64,000 bases of DNA from positions 1,860,001 to 1,924,000 of the forward strand of contig SPDT01000004.1 of assembly GCA_008477525.1 (NCBI GenBank), given 5' to 3'. Both the position numbers and the translations under genes were made by a program. This stretch comes from Hypomyces perniciosus (taxonomy: Eukaryota; Ascomycota; Sordariomycetes; Hypocreales; Hypocreaceae). Shown in pieces: positions 41,101 to 47,783 of the stretch (its first letter is position 1; each line of letters begins with the position of its first letter). The notes beneath the pieces were generated by a model that saw only the letters and a program-made list of their open reading frames with translations, was not told the origin of the DNA and made no database searches.

Positions 41101-43013
41101 TTGGCTGTCAGGAAGAATCAATTCGCGCTCACAATGACTTTTTCGACCTGGGTGCAGATTCTTTAACTGTAATCAAACTGGTAACTCTCGCAGCCCAGAG
41201 GGAAATTCGCATTTCGGTCGTTGATATCTACGGTTCGCCGGTGCTGGTGCATATGGCCAAGCTTCTAGAGGCAAATGACAGCTTTCCAAGTGATCCCAAC
41301 GCTCCGCCACCATTTTCCTTGATTGCAGACTCCATTTTGGAGAAGGAGAGAGTTGGCGACGATGTAGTCGAAATGCTCCCCTGTACCACTGCTCAAACGT
41401 CGTCGCTCATCCAGGGTCAGAAGAGACACAAGGCTGACTATGCGTGGTTCCTGGTTGAGATCAAAGGATCTGTCGACGATCAGCGGCTGCGCGATGCTTG
41501 TGAGCTGCTGAGTGAGAGACATGTTGCCTTGCGTACAAGTTTTTGTATGATTGATGGTCAGCTGTTTCAACAAGTTCACAGGCAACCGATAGTCGATCTT
41601 CAACGTCTGGATAGGTGCGACTCTGTCGAAGAATTTTGTTCCCTAATTGATTGCGACGTCAAAGATCCGGTCAAATTTAGACAAGTCATGACCAAGTTCA
41701 GGATAGCAGCCTATACTGGTGAAGCCCATCTGTTGGCAATTGGCATGTCTCATGCACAGTACGATGGATTCTGCTTTAACACGATCCTTAACGATCTTCA
41801 TGCTGCCTATCTTGGAGAACTGGAAAGCGCAGTACAAACCTCAACCTATTCTCGCTTCATTGACCATGTGTTCAGAACCTCCTGGGACGCGAAGACTGCA
41901 TCGTTCTGGGCCGACCTCCTGCAAGAATCCACTATGACGATGATGGCACCACAGTCAGAGACACATTTGCGGCTGGTACTGGACAAGAAGCAGGTGAGAA
42001 CCCTACCATTATATCACTCAAGGCCCAGAAATGCCACGTTTGCCATGATTGTCAAGGCAGCTTGGTCAATTGTCTTGTCTTGTCTTTCGGGCACTACCGA
42101 CGTCGTCTTTGGCTCGTTGGTCTTTGGCCGCGATCCGCAAGTTGACGGGATTGGTGAAATGGTCGGGGCTTCCGTCAATGTAGTCCCTAACCGCGTTCCA
42201 TTCGGGAGCCAGTGGACTATCGAAGATCTGCTCGAGCACATCAAACAACAACAGGTCTCAATCATTCCATTCGAAAACACTGTTCTCCGGGCGGTCTGCC
42301 AGTATGCGTCCTGGCCGTCAACGACGAGATTTGGAAGCATTGTGCAGCATCAGAACATAGATGAAAGCGTTATTAAAGCACAAAATGGCGGAAATCACAG
42401 CTCTTGGTCTTTCATCGGAAATGCTTCTTATCCAGGGCTCTGCGACGATGTCGATTGTTGGATCACCACAGTCCCTCTTCCCCATGAAACCCAGCTTCAC
42501 TTCGAATACAACAACGCGGTCTTTTCTGACGAGATAGCCACTAACATCACAAAACTCCTCTGTGATATTATTGCTGCCATCTACACAGACCCAACTCACC
42601 AGATTACATCTCTGCAAGCATATGAGCTGGCAGCTTCTATCCAGCTGCCACGATTAGGTTCAAATGGTTCGATCGCTAAACCGCAAAAGTCTCTTAATGG
42701 TGTCTCAGATGGACAAGCTCATCTAATTTCCAGACTACGGGATCTATGGAGTGAGGTGCTACATTTACCGGAAGGGAACGAAACCGAAACAGCTCTTCGC
42801 GATGTCGACGTCTCTTTCTTCGCACTTGGAGGAGACTCTGCCTTAGCCACGCAGCTAGCGGTCACTTGTCAAAAAGATGGCCTTTCTTTGGATATCCAGG
42901 GGGCGTTTGATCACCCAACGCTGAGGTCGCAGGCAGCTCACCTTCTCAGTCGAGACAACTCTGGGGATAGATCCGACGAGGTACACCTCGTTTTTGAGCC
43001 CAAGATCATATAG
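23154..43013 (+). CDS. Six-module non-ribosomal peptide synthetase
   Basis: One intronless frame of 6,619 residues runs from the first ATG (23154); the frame is open 78 bases further upstream, but without ATG. Domain order is A-T-(C-A-T)x5-C-T. A domains start near residues 1, 1090, 2182, 3247, 4330 and 5445, all with (Y/F)TSGSTGxPK, YGP(T/S)E, GD and the A10 lysine. Carrier serines are at about 579, 1669, 2739, 3813, 4936, 6003 and 6562 (FDSL, GGDSF, GGDSI, GGNSI, GGDSV, GADSL, GGDSA). Condensation His motifs are at about 775 (HHSLFDG), 1870 (HHVLYDE), 2940 (HHAISDG), 4012 (HHSIYDG), 5131 (HHSMYDG) and 6200 (SHAQYDG, the fungal terminal-C form). I see no E, methyltransferase, TE or reductase domain. 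All six A domains keep the Asp that holds the substrate amino group, so each should activate an alpha-amino acid. The expected product is a hexapeptide started without an acyl cap. The C-T end resembles GliP-type synthetases. The product is not recognised. Confidence 0.97.
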   Translation: MLLQRIVERRARQHPHREAIEYQGATITYGELNGSANQLAAYIKHVRGLKSGVVALSLDKGPWMVVAVLGVLKAGLAWVPLPIDAPRLRIQKILEIARPCLVLSSQDTQYVADGLCTSVVLDDFETKNDLAQQSAADLSTAEDEISPNDLCHILFTSGSTGTPKGVLIEHQAVAHNAQLLADLFGLDENTRTLQFAAYTFDIFGLDMFMTFTVGGCLVMDTFSNMMSDLTGFINRTRINYAQLTPTIISLIDAKNASSLRVLASSGEPMTAEIIHQWSRRVRLINAYGPTETIVCTVQDMSATNSVKPQFIGTALPGLEVILMREGCTEEVPPGTVGEICVAGVQIFRGYLGTDQSLSGFFPYKSQKFYCTGDLGVLTSISDSESTICCLGRRDGQVKVHGVRVDLGDVEQALGSCEATQHCIALIPKVGLTHGRLSAVLSVNHPGPWEQVATGVPEMNLLHPTQSTQQAILRELVGWVQKILPPQAVPSTWWIVDKLPLTISGKLDRMSIQGWLETIADQDYTRFIHSWNTNEEGATLPDGRDSALQRQMVDLCGRVLGLSPEAINPQISLLQLGFDSLAIIRLVSLARHQGISLTVQQVLRESSIAQLSVSVSAAQPDLESTDGLPDEPFSLAPVGVDLLALRISIADQCHVELEDIMDVYPCTPLQSGMMALAARSSNAYICEMSFVLSPTVDQSRFQKAWEQLLSAIPLLRNRIVHDPETSRLLQATVRYQASSYGDDAFNAPMSFGDTLCRGAFTWNATIQKWIFKLKIHHSLFDGWSKSLMLLELKRIYDTGEHSAAATFFKIFIKHLIQDVKYNETVHLSFWRDNLDGSTVTNFPPIPPSWKGELMAHEGLAHKVNMDVSSVARKHKVTAATVIQAAWAIVLGNHAATDDVVFGVTLSGRDAPIKDLEFTIGPTMVTVPYRARWDRSVTLREFLQNLHQQSIDMIPHKYYGLQNIGNAGQSAKNACSFRCLVVIQPEDTAADDLSHFMNEEEYFSSDMLRTYPVTIEFILNPANLEIKAHYDASVMPKKELLWVLRHFESALSRIDSADPLIPVPDIEIIGKIDIEQALGFNDICPPIIDRCLHELIQDAARKFPDHVAILQQSPAKSLSYQELDQASTNLSRRLQRLHGIGPGEIVPICFEKSALGIIAMLAILKAGAAYAPLEATQPIQRLSYMTKLVESRLALCSSATSSKMREVVDQVLEINENWLFDEPDHVISPKEDRQASPGDFAFVFFTSGSTGQPKAIASTHSAISTNVVHYGELLRLEPGARVLQFTSFTFDMSLKDIYNTLLSGGCICLPSEQDRLTSLSEAMQQMHIDVAFLTPSIADLINPDDVPKLQILDLGGERATVSVVRKWAVRTRLINSYGPTETVCCLTASDRLREDSDPDNIGHGVAGRTWIVQRNPNGPLLPVPIGCIGEIALSGFTVAQGYLHDPVKTDESFVEQPPWMQPDADSRLYLTGDLGLQKPDGSIKYIGRNDRQVKIHGIRIEPAEVEHHLRQLGGIFSSSVVEAVHLTDPPSSLSLVTFVLVQDPDGQTSLDSRPMFAGADSLPEAFDAECRGVQDRLTEKVPRYLVPSVFVPVNYFPLTVSSKTDRKTLRETFEKDTERSRYTTTKSVHDPVHSPPQTNRERLLCDAWKDVLTVNKDFGLGDDFFRVGGDSFTAIRLVLLCKKQGLEISVAQIYGNSTLGKMAAIAVDASDEQLSMKAESLTPFSLATENVEALLDEVSQICNIDAQEIEDVYPASPFQEGLAAINLHTKAAYMAQWVYSLPSATDLERLQDAMEIVIARNPILRTTLAHTSRGTVQVVLKYRFQADKESQWRMQQPDSQDGEEVRMEGKRLFSYCSFRNEEGKAYLQIHIHHVLYDEWVMDFLLDDLAYNYGHPGSERSGRPSYANFIHHLTSIDAEASATFWRRNLEHAGVLEFPRLPSSNRQPQTNAVVQSSTSISLKHLKHAAVTPAAVAAAALTLLLSSYGDTEDVIFGLTLSGRDVAGMEEVAGPTISTLPLRLQTNGRQNTVDFVRDVQSKMRAVQSFQHFGLQKIAQLNGEGPRNAGAFRTLLVVQQVSTVSSKTDALHLTTVDEETSMSLNYGLVVILTTDQSAGRVKLRIEYDSDCVVEQQAHRILCQLNQIVGQLSSVQGTVDMINMVPKEDLKEILELNHPKLALTKLDQCLHHIFEERAVQMPDKIAIECRGPLGSLTYRQLDEYANKTAHYLIRHGSSSKFVPIFFGKSSLAIVAMLAVLKTGRAYVPIDPLMPESRLTSILQDLGSGVTVLTEKSPSHMFSGLNCLVLDSALLTDLDISTPLDLPVSASDNAYVLYTSGSTGKPKGVLVSHGSIVIALVSQVEVADLDFESRVLQFASFMFDISIFDIFGSFIAGACVCMLSDDEKRSGALAQVISSLRVNILNITPSVAQLLRSADVPTVKTMILGGAPIPRHIVEEWTKDGVRLINGYGPTEACIYAAMDPNVSLDTHGTIGGSTACSNWIVDATDHNKLAPFGCTGELVICGPAVADGYLNDPEKTAGAFGVDPPWLSFQEQKGMRYYRSGDLVQYRPDGSIAYLGRKDTQIKIRGQRVEAGEIESAIRDISSFDAVVELLPGDNLIAFVKPDQAAPAEPGQILLPLETIPIELIGDLIHKLRSRLPVYMVPSVFVPVGTFPTTTTSFKIDRKALRAALDGHIDTYRKTKGQIKRTPQTTSQRQMRDLWANVLNIAAEEIGLDDEIHTLGGDSISMIRLLSTTRKMGLRLNVGDVNQFITLEEMSRALDSSESVQVEEDVPPPFSLVKEMSKEQCASDAATKCGVNPNSIVDVYPCTSLQEGLMALSSKEPGSYLMQHPFEILESIDPARLESALRRVWQKEPVLRTRIFIGARLDSLQAVINDQDLPFKVYHGTLDEHIQSDRRIPFEYGKPLSRFALVSNDQGQRYLVISQHHAISDGWTTNLLVEAIKHEYAQKLQDDRCSLVNRIPSFVKFVSDIQNSTDAARFWRTALDGAPATNFPSLKKNTFQAAAWSNTSCEIPSLSRVSLPTLLEAAWGFVLGKYSDTDDVCFGVVRSGRIAPIPEIEHMMGPAIVTIPRRLKPQSALNVSEYLEQVHSLVNQAVPFEHFGLQNIRTLSEDARNACDFQTLLIIQPEEESHEAPSQLSLKALDADSMLGTYGLSVTCQPHRDGTLSIHVNYDDTVVSEAEVQWISYHLVQTLSQLTKITDKLISDVDICGELDKRQVATWNTPTVEATNERVETVFQQHLVQWADLTAIDADDRQLSYAELNRAADSIAQVLNSHGAGPGDLIPICMEKSALMIATLLGIFKVGAGYTPLAIDNPIDRSRRILDHGSARILVCSPKQEELCRNLMPGAVVVLDWDSLQDSASSGIDVQQAQATDLAYVMYTSGSTGTPKGVMLPHVAVTTTLLAQGKRLGYEPGTRTLQFCSYTFDCSVTEIFMTLLHGGCLCIPTEEERLTSLIDFINKKNIGMAVLTATVVSTMLQHPSHVPGLSTLMLVGEAMTQVIVDNWSDKVRVINDYGPTEACIDAVVNMDVKPDTQPGNIGYPIAAYVWVVNKDDRSKLAPIGCPGELLISGPTLAVGYLKDKTKTDAVFLDASRFDWARPDDPRLYATGDIVRQSPDGSLIFISRNDTQVKLRGLRVELGEIEFYLGKCKGITAAVVDMVNDKNSGDPVLAAFVTIVGREMEAAQPIVPDDSIRQTTQAALNLLSTSIPRYMMPQVVLPLGKIPSTTSGKTDRGTLRRVYESAAQKDLIAHSATASSSSKRPPENNTQTILQHLWAEVLHLDAEAIGLDDDFVMLGGNSISAIKLSSVARDKGFSLPAQSIFQNSGLEKMSLHMNTARHLIDPEEPHAMKRTNTAFYQSQVKETYGIAMEEIEDIYPCTPLQSGLMALTLRMPKAYVATETFQLSGSIDLDRFKKAWELVYQKHETLRTRLCQVNDDDGYSELVQVVCSGGNMTWSVVETSNVPPGNQDAGVIGLGTPLCRYSLLRTPEGYRFQLTRHHSIYDGWSSKLLWDDLEYAYVSGQSPPPRPPFRSYVRYLQSMESDAAMGFWKGELQGYCAEHFPKLPPGKFSPEVNSSLELAIEMDPNISRTKTLTFASVVRAAWALALSVLGRSPSQTHDICFGATVSGRMAPVAAIEEIAGPTISTVPVRVHVDMNEPVGQYLNRVSDHALATAPFEHIGLSDIGKISENAKAACQFRNILVIQPPDSQSESIMEGVRQIVDSSQMLQLYGIVMECREAADNSGFYLEASFDESLLTKSEMRIILRHFSRIITHLYDSGRNGTSVGYLLRDMITVEDYDQVLSFNGPALPQSTLCLHELVEKSVQLHPHRLAVLAHDRELTYKELDECSSRLAAHLRQNCGVRLETLVPICFEKSSWMIIAMLGVLKAGGGYVPLDPSHPTMRLRHIVNQTNSNLVLVSAAQNHRISKDIGVNTFVVDFPSLSSCPTNTDTVVELPGPQHIAYVIFTSGSTGNPKGVVMEHGSVSLSMMEHGRVLGYQREKGIRTLQFSTYTFDVSVAEIFATLAFGGTVCIPTEEDRLSNLPGVISTMRVSNAFITPTMARTIQPDEVPTLEVLCLTGESATPSLIQTWTPTDKFSKRKIRNTYGPTEAAVHCAAADMTKPNSIPNNIGSPFGGQLWIVDLEDHTRLLPVGCMGELVISGATLAREYLHLPEETAKAFINDVSWFENTEPRRIYKTGDMARFTGEGTIEFLGRKGHQQVKLHGLRIELGEIESAIHSCDSAFLNLVVEKVAITANESLVAFFQTAETTSACDPDSQHILAPLLTQNLKSFIRNVEKSLLKFLPSYMIPSIFLPVIKWPRTTSGKTDRQLLRTLASELTTVDVDLYRGINGVTHKAATNGSKEEYNGSTEGKGANGIKNHAVARSPSDLKGLVAKLWRRTLRRDSSFQPDLQDDFFRIGGDSVSAIFLVAEFRKENFHVTVSDLYKMRTLADMVDLISHDDYGVDAGQTNLYSLVQVKGEQLRSLRNDAAAELEVSLDSIEDIYPCTPLQEGIMFLSERVAGSYHGRFRLLMPRELDMERVYLAWRRLVELHEILRIRIIFDQNLGSLQVVLSPASHFQVIQKTNGTDGTRFGYGLPLYKHRLMAQNDRIYLELECHHSMYDGWSLPLLVQDFHSLYQDLNFSPEHMPFKDFVAYLSDSSVVKAEEEFWNRHLEGAVVSDFPELVGRAHHAICATAYHKHSISAVTKNDSLDVTIATILTAAWSFVVSKYTGSDDVCFGLLLSGRNAPIPGIDSMRGPTINTVPFRVILDPTSTTTDILGHVQAHIIDMVPHQFRSLAKLRKAFPDGHRDFGSLLAIHPGMDEQHDGNDFGLSSVPSEQNEVAAIFGEPYPLFLEANFDDAGNVVLGAQYDPEILSIDQLKRILNQYEVSIRLLATKGPTPLTEMSLLSEFDEKCLLDWAGKPVQVENVCVHEMIQQIAVSYPDRQAIEGFGESVTYAQLEQRANSLAYNLLQLGKNIGPGVTIPVWMETSPAAVVALLAILKLGASYVPLDFRLPVTRAQYIVSDVGAEVMLVSQAKLDTACQLVQTNLAVVEVNDKLMESSHSVPPSPARSTDLAYVIYTSGSTGKPKGVMMEHWALTATIKEQAATYEIGLNTRMFGLASLSWDPSLLEIFVPLSHGGCLCIPTEHERTHDLVGAINRLKADQISTSPAVASLIDLKTTPTVTAISLGGESIREENIRNAYEAGVRLFNIYGPSEACIDAIVHRNVIPGVGLQNIGQPMSSQAWIVDLRNPHLLVPPGCVGEIALSGTLARGYLNDPVKTAKSFLKDCPFASPVYLTGDLGRHDMDGSIHFLGRKDRQVKLNGQRVELGEIENAIKTLCPEMEVVVDYFPVEAKKLLAVFFFLKRDGRSASPVEVVSQMRSDSQEFQHLQSQLKDMLPRYMVPRIFVTLSRLPLSNADKVDFQVLRDAYTKWANESVEQNGKPDEPEAAPLTQNEAVLRNLWATAIGCQEESIRAHNDFFDLGADSLTVIKLVTLAAQREIRISVVDIYGSPVLVHMAKLLEANDSFPSDPNAPPPFSLIADSILEKERVGDDVVEMLPCTTAQTSSLIQGQKRHKADYAWFLVEIKGSVDDQRLRDACELLSERHVALRTSFCMIDGQLFQQVHRQPIVDLQRLDRCDSVEEFCSLIDCDVKDPVKFRQVMTKFRIAAYTGEAHLLAIGMSHAQYDGFCFNTILNDLHAAYLGELESAVQTSTYSRFIDHVFRTSWDAKTASFWADLLQESTMTMMAPQSETHLRLVLDKKQVRTLPLYHSRPRNATFAMIVKAAWSIVLSCLSGTTDVVFGSLVFGRDPQVDGIGEMVGASVNVVPNRVPFGSQWTIEDLLEHIKQQQVSIIPFENTVLRAVCQYASWPSTTRFGSIVQHQNIDESVIKAQNGGNHSSWSFIGNASYPGLCDDVDCWITTVPLPHETQLHFEYNNAVFSDEIATNITKLLCDIIAAIYTDPTHQITSLQAYELAASIQLPRLGSNGSIAKPQKSLNGVSDGQAHLISRLRDLWSEVLHLPEGNETETALRDVDVSFFALGGDSALATQLAVTCQKDGLSLDIQGAFDHPTLRSQAAHLLSRDNSGDRSDEVHLVFEPKII

Positions 43014-44678
43014 ATTACATCCTTCTTGATTAATTTTAGGATTTCTCTATAAGCATAGGATGAGCAGCATTTGAAATTGTTTTTGGGGGCGTTGGGCGCT
43101 GGGTGTGGGTCGGAAGGTGTTATGCCATCTTGAGGCAGCTACTTTTGTATATGAGAATCGGGCTACAACGCAGTATTATGAATGGAATCTGCAGTGTCAT
43201 TTGGGTTTTTTTCTTCTCTTTAGCTATATCATTTCTCCTTGGCTATCTATAATAACGACCATCCGCTTGAGATCAAGCTCAATGCCATTTACAAAGATAC
43301 ATTCGATGGGTCCTGAGATGTTGTGAGTTGACGAAGGCTCCATGAAAGAGTATATATCTACCACGGTGGCACTTTTAGTACTAGTTGAACTCACATAAGA
43401 GTTTCAAAGCCCACATCCGTGTGTGACCAGACGGATGTCGGTCTGCTGGCATGGAGGGTTGATCATCAAATCTTCAAGGCCATGGGCCAAGGCTAAAGAA
43501 TGGTAGTATATTGGGTGATGATCGATGAATTGAGTCTCCAGGGCTCATATACCAAAATCGAGACCCAGAGGGCGATACACAAATATAGTGGAGGACCAAG
43601 TCCCAGACACACTACCACATGATACCACATATACGAGTACTGGCATACCATTCTCCAAAATCGTTATCAGCCAGCTATTGCACCTTTCTTTCATGTCATT
43701 GGTGCTCACCATGAGGGCCTTGAGTCAGACGTAAGAGTATTTTGAGGAATCCCAGGCGACGCATCTATCTTGGCTGGTCTGGTCTGTTGGCCGCGATCTC
43801 GGGCATGTCGTCGAGCCTCCTGATAAGCCTCGTGGCCGGGGTGGCTAGGGCCACGTTGTTGATGTCGACAGACGCCGTGGATAGGCGCCACAGGACGGTC
43901 GAGTTGATAATGGCTCCCGGCGTACCGACATCGTGCGCAGGATGGGGCCTACTGCCTCGCTGGAGATTATTGTGTTGAAGTTGTTCGGTGATCGCGGATT
44001 TCTGGAGGAAAGGCCCGAAGAGAATATCTATCCGATACTTATAGTTGTTGCAAACGGACAAAACCATACAATTTCCAGACCACGAGAGCTGCGGACCAAG
44101 GTGTGCAACTATCGGAAGGGGATGGACTCAAAACAGCTCATCTCTTTCTTTGTACTTAGAGGAGATTCCGATACTCCCTTGCTCTTTCTAAGATACATAT
44201 AGATCGAACCTGCCAGAAAGGCTCAAGGAAGTTGCTATCATTTGCGGAAAGCCTGCCACTCACGTCCATGGCCCCCCAGGACTAAGGATGTGCTTTCGCA
44301 TCACCACAAATCTCGCCATGGCCATGATCTTCGGAGCCGCTGCTACATTAAAACAGGTCAGAACGGGGAATACTTGGACTCAGTAATATCACTGTAATAA
44401 AATGAAAATTGAGCTGCGATATACGCTACAGACTGCTGTCTTGTGCTATCGAATACTTGCGACTTGGGCACTAAAAATAAGTCGCTACTCTGTACGGAGT
44501 ATACGGATACACTTCTCCATCCTATTTCATATGGTGTATGAACTTCCCAATACCATATACAACACTGAAAGAAACAAATCGCTAGGGTATTTCAACACCC
44601 TGCAGAAAACACAACTCCCATATCATCATCATCATCTGCACAAACCCCCAGCCCCATCTCTCACCCAAAGAAGGATGA
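43014..44678. other. Intergenic region right of the NRPS
   Basis: It probably begins with the NRPS 3' untranslated region. Short frames at about 43700-44070 and 44220-44350 have somewhat protein-like composition (for example RMCFRITTNLAMAMIFGAAA on the plus strand) but no start, splice pattern or family that I can support. One palindrome lies near 44490. This looks like the right-hand boundary of the cluster. Confidence 0.4.
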
Positions 44679-45173
44679 TCAGTTCATCTCCTTCTTGGGC
44701 CTAGAGATAATCTGCCAGATCATCCTCTCCGGTGTGTCCTCCAGCAACGACACATGCAAAACTCCCACATCCTTCCAGGAAACCCTGATATCCTTGGTGA
44801 GGGACTTGATATTTCGGAGAAGCTCGCCTCGTTTGCCTTTGTCGCGGTGCTGCTTGGTGGGGACGATGACGTTGATCTTGCGGTTTTTGATGACTCTTTC
44901 GTACTTGTTGATCATGTTGACCTTGCTGGTGTAGATGCTATTGGAGGTCTTTTTCTTCCCAGCGGCTATGACCTTGGTCTGGTGGTGGCTGCAGATCAAG
45001 ATGTTTCCGTTTGGTTGTTCAACCCACTCGAGAATGTGTTTTGGGAGGTTGTCATCCTGCTCAGTCACCTCATGATAGAAGGCGACATTGTCAAGATCAT
45101 AGGCATGGCGCAGGTAGGGTAGCTGCCGAAGGACCAAGGGGTCCTGGCACTCCTGAGCTGGCCGAGCAACCAT
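44679..45173 (-). CDS. Hypothetical basic protein, 164 residues
   Basis: A single exon runs from ATG at 45173 to TGA at 44679. The N-terminal third is acidic (LDNVAFYHEVTEQDDNLPKHILEWVEQP). The middle and C-terminal parts are lysine/arginine-rich (GKKKTSNSIYTSK, KQHRDKGKRGELLRNIKSLTK). No signal peptide, membrane segment or known domain is visible. The frame is longer than expected by chance and has sensible composition, so I accept it as a likely gene without a function. It could be a lineage-specific gene. Confidence 0.5.
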   Translation of the reverse strand: MVARPAQECQDPLVLRQLPYLRHAYDLDNVAFYHEVTEQDDNLPKHILEWVEQPNGNILICSHHQTKVIAAGKKKTSNSIYTSKVNMINKYERVIKNRKINVIVPTKQHRDKGKRGELLRNIKSLTKDIRVSWKDVGVLHVSLLEDTPERMIWQIISRPKKEMN

Positions 45174-46090
45174 TTTGGGTAGTGTTGTGGACGAGAGGAA
45201 TTTGGAGTGTACTACGGTAGTAGTATTGAGACTCGTAGTGAATAAGGGTATATGAGCGCGTGTGTGCGTAATTAGACTTGGTGATAGAAACTGATATCAG
45301 ACAAAGGAATTTCTATTGACTGGTGTGCAGCAGTGATAGACTTGATGTGCAATGCTGTGAAGAGGATTGAAAGATGTCTGGAAGGAATGGGCTCATCACG
45401 GAGGGAAGAGCTATTCATACAAATAAAAAGTTATGGAAATAAGTTAAGCTCTAGGTATCAAGCCCCAGACATGATGGAAATGCGAGGTCAAAGCCAATAT
45501 TCTGGGTATTTCAAGTCCATACACCCGATTATGCTGGATTAGCTGATGTAGTTTGAGTTGGAGTATTTGGATTGGCTATATTTTTGGAATAAGGTATGGA
45601 TCGTGCATCTGCTTCAGCAGTCTACTTTGATCAGGGGCGTATCGGACAACGCTTTGGGCCGACGTCCGACGAGGAAGAAATGCATCAAAGGACCACCAAG
45701 TGATGAATACAGAACTGTTGGCGATATTTTGTTGTTATATTAATTGATAGCAAAGCGTCTTTCAAGTGTGGCACTGGGGTCGAATTTGCCCGGTTAAGGA
45801 AGTCTACGTGAGGATGCGATTCCCCCCTGAACTTGATGTTTGGGCAGGAAGAATTAAACGCTTTACATATGGCCGAATTCTCGGGCACCCAACTTCGGAA
45901 AATGAATAACTTTATGCAACCTCGACTAGGGAGACTTAGGGATGTAACTTTTTGAGGGAGCCTACATTCCGAGGTATGCCGAAGCGTGGCCAATGTCCTG
46001 ACACGTCCTCGGAGATCTTCACTTGAGGAAGTGTCAATGACGGATTCGTGGGCGTCTACTGCCTGCCAGTGTTTGACAACTGACTCTAAA
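45174..46090. other. Intergenic, no supported gene
   Basis: This holds the 5' side of the hypothetical gene at 44679 and the 3' side of the gene at 46091. Only short frames without motifs are seen. Confidence 0.45.
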
Positions 46091-47783
46091 TCACACAGGA
46101 GCCATCCTTCCCACCGATTCAATGTTCATTAGCTGAGTGAGCCAGAAGTCCCTTCTCGCAGCGTGGATTTGCTCTACATAGAACTGCGCACAAGCAGCCT
46201 CATCACACCCTCCGGCAACATCTGCCTCGTACTGCTGAAGTAGCCTGGAGATGGCTTCATTGGCACGCTGCAACATCGCGGTATCAGCAACCAACATAGT
46301 AGGCACCTCCGCTGCTTGTGAGGAAAGATACTGTTGTGCTGGAGAGTCACTCAACGGGCCGGCCGGATGAGAGCTCGTTGGAGGAGATTCGGTTTGGCAT
46401 TCAGCATTAGAGATCTCCACTGATGATTGTGTCGGGGCATCCTTCTTCACGTTCTTTTTTGAGACTTTGTGAATGGTTCTATTGTCCTTGGATCCTCCCC
46501 TAGGTCTCATTTGTGCCTCCTTGTTGCGGCTCGTACCTGCCCTCTGCCGGGCCACGGATGATTCAGCTTGTTTGTGTGTTGTTTTCGATGTAGTTATTTT
46601 GTCTGCAATTTTCTGACGTCGCACAAACGGAAGACTGCGAGGCCGTGGCATGAGTTCGCGAAAATCCTGCATTGATACAGGCGAAGTATTACTTGTCCCC
46701 GATTTGGCTTCCGATAGGCTCTCCAAATCGCTTGATTGAAGGTCCTGGGCAGGAGGAGTTTGCTTGTTCCATGGCTCTTGAATAGAATAATCGAGTCTCT
46801 GCAGAGAGCTTGATGGAATAATGGGCGCTGAAAATGATCGATGGTTCTGAAGTGCTCTCGTTGGTGACTGATTGGCATGATATAAATGGCTAAATGTTAT
46901 GGTCGGCGTAGTAGTTGTCGGGGTTTCGGCATCGAAAGAATGTCGCAGGGGAGAGCTCACACGTGGTTGGTGGAAGTAGTTCCCTTGCTTGCCTAAGAAC
47001 ACGTTATATGGATTAAGGTACGGGTGAGATGCCATCGATGACGGGGCCTGTTGGGGATTTTGCGATGGAGATGCCTGCATGAATTGACTTGAGATGATTG
47101 AAGATGTAGGATCGAAGTGCTGGTAAACATGGTCTGAATGGGCAGGTATAAAGTCAGAATTCAACATTGAAGTAAATGAGAATGCCTGGTGGACTTCTGG
47201 ATCAACTAGCGAGTCGGGCTCTGGAAGGGGGGTAATGGCCGACAAACGCGGTCCAAAGTTAGCACCTGGTGGAACGAGATGTAATGGAGATGTCGGCTGA
47301 CTCGAGGCTCTGGTGAACGACGCGGATATCTCATCCTTGACCTGAAAGCCGAACTTCTTGAGCATGCATACTGCTACATTAAAATCTCTGGTCTCCTCGA
47401 AATCTGCTAGAATCGTCTGGCCTTGTTGGTGGACATTGATGCATAGCCGCTGAGAGCGTCTTTCAGTACTGATAGTCTCTGCCTCATCATGGCGTGGTCT
47501 CAAGAGGTCCGTGAGCTTTATAGACAACTAACAAAGACGATTAGCTTGTTGAACACATCCTGCCAGGGGTAATGAAATGATGGCAGCTTACCACTCGTTG
47601 CAGCCCGCAATGCACCTGAAGCACGAGGCTATGGTTTACCGCATTGACCAAACGCTGTGCTTCCAAGGTGAAGGTCAAAGAATTGGCCAACTGAATGGTG
47701 TCATAAACCCTGCTGGTGGACCTGTCATGGATTTCCAATCGCTTGAGAGGACATCCTGACAGTGGCGTCGGCGGTCCTGGCAT
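46091..47783 (-). CDS. Hypothetical protein, possibly Rec114-like
   Basis: Two exons, 47783-47592 and 47527-46091, are joined in phase across a 64-base intron (GTAAGC...TTAG), giving 542 residues. The N-terminal ~130 residues form a compact, beta-rich region: LVNAVNHSLVLQVHCGLQRV, joined to LSIKLTDLLRP, then SQRLCINVHQQGQTILADFE and CMLKKFGFQVKD. It is followed by a long low-complexity Ser/Pro/Gln-rich middle. The C-terminal part is helical (AISRLLQQYEADVAGG, then FYVEQIHAARRDFWLTQLMN). A folded N-terminal PH-like region, disordered linker and C-terminal helix is the layout of meiotic recombination protein Rec114, which binds Mei4 and promotes Spo11 breaks. The identification is by layout and impression only. 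It is divergent from the Rsc9 gene. Confidence 0.55.

Noticed and set aside
23079..42617. Many antisense and shifted frames of 60-180 codons within the NRPS
   Set aside because: They are shadows of the long coding frame; none has a domain or its own splice pattern.
43700..44350. A tailoring gene right of the NRPS
   Set aside because: Short protein-like stretches exist on both strands, but I could not connect them into any gene model or match a family.
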